Shown: in pieces, positions 7,749-10,302 of the stretch
Layout: each line of letters starts with the position of its first letter
Position numbering within the stretch: the first letter of the stretch is position 1
Source: Candidatus Zixiibacteriota bacterium
Lineage (GTDB): Bacteria; Zixibacteria; MSB-5A5; GN15; FEB-12
Assembly: GCA_030591625.1 (NCBI GenBank)
Contig: JAUVAR010000069.1
Span: forward strand, 1 to 10,302
Direction: 5' to 3'
DNA length: 10,302 bases
Program-made: the position numbers and the translations under genes
Notes under the pieces: model-generated
Database searches by the model: none
What the model saw: the letters and a program-made list of their open reading frames with translations, nothing else
Told to the model about the DNA's origin: nothing

Positions 7749-7896
7749 ACCAGACAATAATTGTATGTATTAAAGGTGAGTTTATCCGACTAACAATCTG
7801 CTTTTGCCTTTGATATCTGCGATATTCGGTTATAATATCGATGACGATAATTTAATAAGTACAACAGGAATTGCAATATTCTATGGGAGAGAATAA
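7749..7896. other. Intergenic region between barrel gene and selenoprotein gene
   Basis: This 148-bp region carries the promoter at 7810-7836 and the SD GGGAGAG at 7885-7891. No intrinsic terminator is visible after the barrel gene, so read-through into the selenoprotein gene is possible. A short dyad (TATCG-ATGA-CGATA, 7836-7849) overlaps the expected transcription start. Confidence 0.5.
7810..7836 (+). promoter_or_regulatory. Candidate promoter for the selenoprotein gene
   Basis: TTGATA (7810-7815) and a perfect TATAAT (7831-7836) are 15 nt apart, shorter than the ideal 17. The -10 box is strong and about 60 bp before the ATG, so start near 7843 is likely. Confidence 0.5.
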
Positions 7897-9285
7897 ATGA
7901 AGATTGTTAAGACAGGGGTGGTTATACTTTTGACTGCTCTTTTGGCAACATCATCGTTTGCGGTCAATTTTTCTGTAATTGATAAACCAACAACTGACAA
8001 GCCAGCTGTTGATGTTCAAATCTTAAGAAGCCCCGGCTCACCACAGGCAACATACGATGGTACACTTAGAATCTATATTGCTGAGAAGGTTTCGCGCTAT
8101 AGAGATCTTACTGGCCACAGCTATGAGTTTGGTTTTCTCGATTTTGCATTGATAGATACAATTAGTATTTCTGATCAGGGAACCTGGCAACAGACAATCC
8201 GTTGGGATGGTCCTGCTGCCGGTTATTCAGGAATAACTGAACATAATATTACAGCAACTGCGGTTGTGTTTTCAATGGAAGGTGTCCTGAAGGATGCATA
8301 TCCGAACAAGGGCTATTGGTTTTCTGCCTACTATGCAGAAGGAGCAGCTCAGGCTGTTGGCAGAACACCAGGTAGAAATTATCGCGGGACAGAATATACT
8401 CATACTGCCTTCGTAGAGGAAGGTACGGCAACGTGGTGACAATACTGTCCTGACACGCGGTCCGCGTTGTATAGTGCATATCTTTCTGATGGGGCTCCAT
8501 TTGTTTATGTCGCTTTAATTGATGATGTTGATACTCTTGCAGAATATCGTCTCGACAATGATCTTAATCTCAGTGCATTTCCAACAACCTATTTTGATGG
8601 CGGCAATTATGTGTATGTTGGTGGAAGTGCCTCACCGGCTGTCTATCAAGGGCGAGTTAATAATGTTACTCAAAGAGAAGCTCCTGATCTCGATATGATT
8701 TCAGAAATCACCTGGATCGGTGATGGTGTCATCGATATTACTGTGACAATAGGTAATGGTGTTATAGTAAATGATGCTCCTCCACCGCCTGTGCCGGAGT
8801 TAGCTGAGTTGGTTGTAGCTCAAGGAGCTACAGTTTATGTCTTAGCTACTGTTGTAGATCCTGATGGTGATGATCTTTATTACCAATTTGATTGGGGTGA
8901 CGGAGTAATTTCATCCTGGTATGGCCCTTGGCCATCGGGTGATACTGCCGACACTTATTTTCATTCATGGACCGATGCTATTACCTACGATATAAAGGTA
9001 AGAGCCAAAGATAAGTATAATGGCATCTCCGATTGGTCCGCACCAGTTCAACTCAGAGTTTCATGCTGTAAGAGTTACACCGGCAATGTTGACGGAGACC
9101 CTATCGAGATGGTTGATATCGGTGACCTTACCAGATTGATCGACTACCTTTTTATTACTTACTCACCATTGAGTTGTTTTGATGAAGCCAATATTGATGG
9201 TGAAGGTTTAGTTGATATTGGTGATCTTACTGCATTGATTGATTATCTGTTTATTTCGTACAGCTTAATGGCACGTTGTGAATAG
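7897..9285 (+). CDS. Predicted secreted selenoprotein: thioredoxin-like UxxC, PKD-like and dockerin-like domains
   Basis: Read through the in-frame TGA at 8437-8439, this is one 462-residue frame (ATG 7897, TAG 9283-9285). Signal peptide 1-22; beta-rich domain about 23-168, not recognised; thioredoxin-like domain about 170-260 with FVEEGTATW-U-QYCP, giving Sec181 and Cys184 as a UxxC redox pair, and a cis-Pro candidate at FPTTYFDGG (Pro229); PKD-like domain about 294-389 (DPDGDD, FDWGDG, SWTDAITYDIKVRAKD); two dockerin-like calcium repeats at 396-420 and 431-455 (VDIGDLT.LIDYLFI). Related thioredoxin-fold proteins have Cys at the UGA position (TATWCxxC, family knowledge). The expected role is extracytoplasmic thiol-disulfide or peroxide chemistry, with the target unknown. 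The UGA-distal half has no SD before the TTG at 8467, so a separate gene is unlikely. The SD at 7885-7891 fixes the start. Selenocysteine is inferred; a nonsense mutation is the alternative. Confidence 0.82.
8437..8439 (+). other. In-frame UGA, predicted selenocysteine codon (Sec181)
   Basis: Codons run ACG TGG TGA CAA TAC TGT CCT: Thr-Trp-Sec-Gln-Tyr-Cys-Pro. The UGA takes the place of the N-terminal nucleophilic cysteine of CxxC. The frame stays open for 281 more codons with conserved domains. Confidence 0.85.
8453..8470 (+). promoter_or_regulatory. Bacterial SECIS-like stem-loop downstream of the UGA
   Basis: ACGCG (8455-8459) pairs with CGCGT (8463-8467) around GTC; with a bulged U8468, A8453 and C8454 can also pair with U8470 and G8469. 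Opening the top G-C pair gives a GGUCC loop. The GU lies 21-22 nt after the UGA. In E. coli fdhF the functional loop is AGGUCU with GU at almost the same distance (known). The GC-rich stem stands out from its AT-rich surroundings, and it lies inside the coding sequence as bacterial SECIS elements do. Confidence 0.75.
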
Positions 9286-9310
9286 ATAGCAGATAAATTT
9301 ATAATTGAAT

Positions 9311-9350
9311 AAGAAGAGCCCCGATTTATTTTCGGGACCCTTCTTTTTTT
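9311..9350 (+). terminator. Intrinsic terminator after the selenoprotein gene
   Basis: AAGAAG (9311-9316) pairs with CTTCTT (9340-9345) and CCCGA (9320-9324) with TCGGG (9332-9336), separated by a small internal loop, with a run of seven T's at 9344-9350. It ends the rightward transcript 25 bp after the stop. The T-run overlaps the stop of the leftward ABC gene; in that direction the hairpin is followed only by a weak T-rich stretch, so leftward termination is possible but less clear. Confidence 0.85.
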
Positions 9351-10190
9351 ATGAGACTTCTTCTTCAAGTCTGTAACGACGATAAATACTTGAGTATTCT
9401 CCGCCGTTATTAATTAATTCATGATGTTTTCCAGTTTCGACAATGCGACCTCTTTTGAGCACAACAATCTTATCAACTTTCTCAAGTGTGTCCGGCCTGT
9501 GCGTAATAAGCAACGCTGTCAAATCCGGCATCACTTTGTGCAAACCGGACCACAATGCTGCTTCAGTACTTGAGTCAAGGGCCGAAGTACAGTCGTCGAG
9601 AATTAGAATCTTAGGTTTACCAACCAATGCACGAGCCAGAGCAAGTCTTTGTTTCTGGCCACCGGAGATAGACATCCCTCGTACACCGATCTCTGTATCA
9701 AGACCATCCGGGAATGATTCCATTTCTGTTTTAAGCTGAGCAATTTCAATTGCCCAATCAACAGTATCGTCTGATATGTCATCACGTCCGAAGAGGATAT
9801 TGTTTTTTATCGAATCTGAAAAGAGCACCGGCTCTTGTGGTACATACCCGATATTTCGTCGAAGATCTTTGAGGTTGAACTGTTTTAAATCATGTCCATC
9901 AAGTTTGACAGACCCACCTGTCGGGTCAACCAACCTTGGAATAAGATTGACCAGCCAACTCTTACCCGATCCAACTCGTCCCACAAAAGCGACAGTGCTG
10001 CCCGGTTCAATTTCGACAGAAAGATTATCAAGGATCGGTTCATTAGATTCCTCAAACTCAAAACTATCACCGTTTAGTTTTATTTCACCATCTGAAACAA
10101 CTGCACTGTTATTCTGATTATCTGATGTAACCATTGGCGGCATATCTTCAAGTTCGCGCAGACGGTTCATCGAAACTGCCGACTGACGTG
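9349..10190 (-). CDS. ABC exporter ATP-binding domain, N-terminus missing at sequence junction
   Basis: From the in-frame ATG at 10170 the protein has 273 residues and is a complete ABC-exporter nucleotide-binding domain: Walker A GRVGSGKS (64-71), Q-loop Gln112 (YVPQEPVLF), signature ISGGQ (168-172), Walker B ILILDD (188-193), D-loop SALD (196-199) and H-loop His224. The frame reads on upstream as RQSAVSMNRLRE, which matches the TMD-NBD linker of fused exporters, so ATG 10170 is probably internal and a membrane domain of about 300 residues is missing. The homology stops near 10190, where base composition jumps, and a TGA follows in frame at 10231-10233. The catalytic Glu after Walker B is Asp193, as in the degenerate site of heterodimeric exporters (TM287, LmrC type), so a partner ABC protein is expected outside the window. 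Trp72 replaces the usual Thr after Walker A GKS. The substrate is unknown. Confidence 0.85.
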
Positions 10191-10302
10191 ATCGGCGGCC
10201 AACGTCCTGACCCGCGCCCCACCGGCAAGCTCACCATCGATGGCCACGAGGTCGAGGTTCGCTCCAACTGGCGCGGTGACCTCATGTGGTACCGGCTCGA
10301 CA
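10191..10302 (+). CDS. Fragment of unidentified GC-rich coding sequence (probable chimeric join)
   Basis: The last 112 bases are about 67% GC, against about 45% in the preceding 110. In the frame of 10191 the + strand is open to the window end and reads as a plausible protein piece (IGGQRPDP, then TGKLTIDGHEVEVRSNW, then GDLMWYRLD). From 10221, 24 of 27 third codon positions are G or C, strongly coding-like for a high-GC genome and unlike the rest of the window. I do not recognise the protein. With the ABC gene broken at the same place, an assembly chimera or contig-end artefact is more likely than a real insertion, though recombination cannot be excluded. Confidence 0.5.
   Translation, partial: MGGQRPDPRPTGKLTIDGHEVEVRSNWRGDLMWYRLD

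Noticed and set aside
8437..8439. Genome-wide UGA reassignment (Trp or Gly code) instead of selenocysteine
   Set aside because: The PLP-enzyme gene appears to end properly at a UGA stop (2517-2519), tryptophan is encoded by TGG throughout, and no other long gene in the window has an in-frame UGA. The UGA also falls on a cysteine position.
7897..8439. Pseudogene created by a nonsense mutation
   Set aside because: The downstream 281 codons show no decay, the stop sits exactly at a catalytic cysteine position, and a SECIS-like hairpin follows. Not fully excluded without homologues.
8467..9285. A separate gene starting at TTG 8467
   Set aside because: It has no SD or signal peptide, begins in the middle of a thioredoxin-like domain just after its C of UxxC, and is in the same frame as the upstream part; read-through at UGA explains it better.

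Overview
The window looks like metagenomic DNA from an uncultured, anaerobe-like bacterium of the FCB / candidate-phylum type, most plausibly Zixibacteria. The lineage rests on resemblance, not on a marker gene. The secreted protein at 7897-9285 ends in a dockerin-like double repeat of the form GNVDG..VDIGDLT.LIDYLFI, which from memory is characteristic of Zixibacteria and related groups. A very large multiheme cytochrome c and a moderate-to-low GC content also fit.

Layout, left to right. (1) 1-2511 (+): the 3' part of a giant c-type cytochrome with four tandem ~195-residue modules, each with six haem motifs. (2) 2517-5842 (-): a two-gene operon with a secreted HExxH zinc peptidase (M3-like) followed by a kynureninase-like PLP enzyme; it converges on the cytochrome gene with a 5-bp gap. 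(3) 5843-6134: a divergent intergenic region with a near-consensus sigma70-type promoter and a hairpin plus T-tract right at the start of the rightward transcript. (4) 6135-7748 (+): a small secreted protein with a DxDxDG calcium-binding motif and an outer-membrane beta-barrel protein, as an operon. (5) 7897-9285 (+): one continuous reading frame interrupted by a single in-frame UGA, closed by a clear intrinsic terminator. (6) 9349-~10190 (-): the ATPase half of an ABC exporter. (7) ~10191-10302: a short GC-rich segment (about 67% GC) that breaks the ABC gene and reads as foreign coding sequence on the + strand, so probably a chimeric join or contig-end artefact.

The main discovery is the gene at 7897-9285. 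Its in-frame TGA (8437-8439) falls exactly where the first cysteine of a thioredoxin-like CxxC motif belongs (TATW-U-QYC). It is followed at the right distance by a stem-loop with GGUC at its tip, as in the E. coli fdhF SECIS. I read it as a secreted selenoprotein with the order N-terminal beta domain, thioredoxin-like UxxC domain, PKD-like domain, dockerin-like repeats. Conventional gene calling would split it into two genes or call it a pseudogene.

Most products are predicted to be exported or envelope-associated (cytochrome, peptidase, small calcium-motif protein, beta-barrel, selenoprotein). The window therefore looks like an envelope redox and surface-protein region. A working link between the cytochrome, the barrel and the selenoprotein is inference from proximity only.
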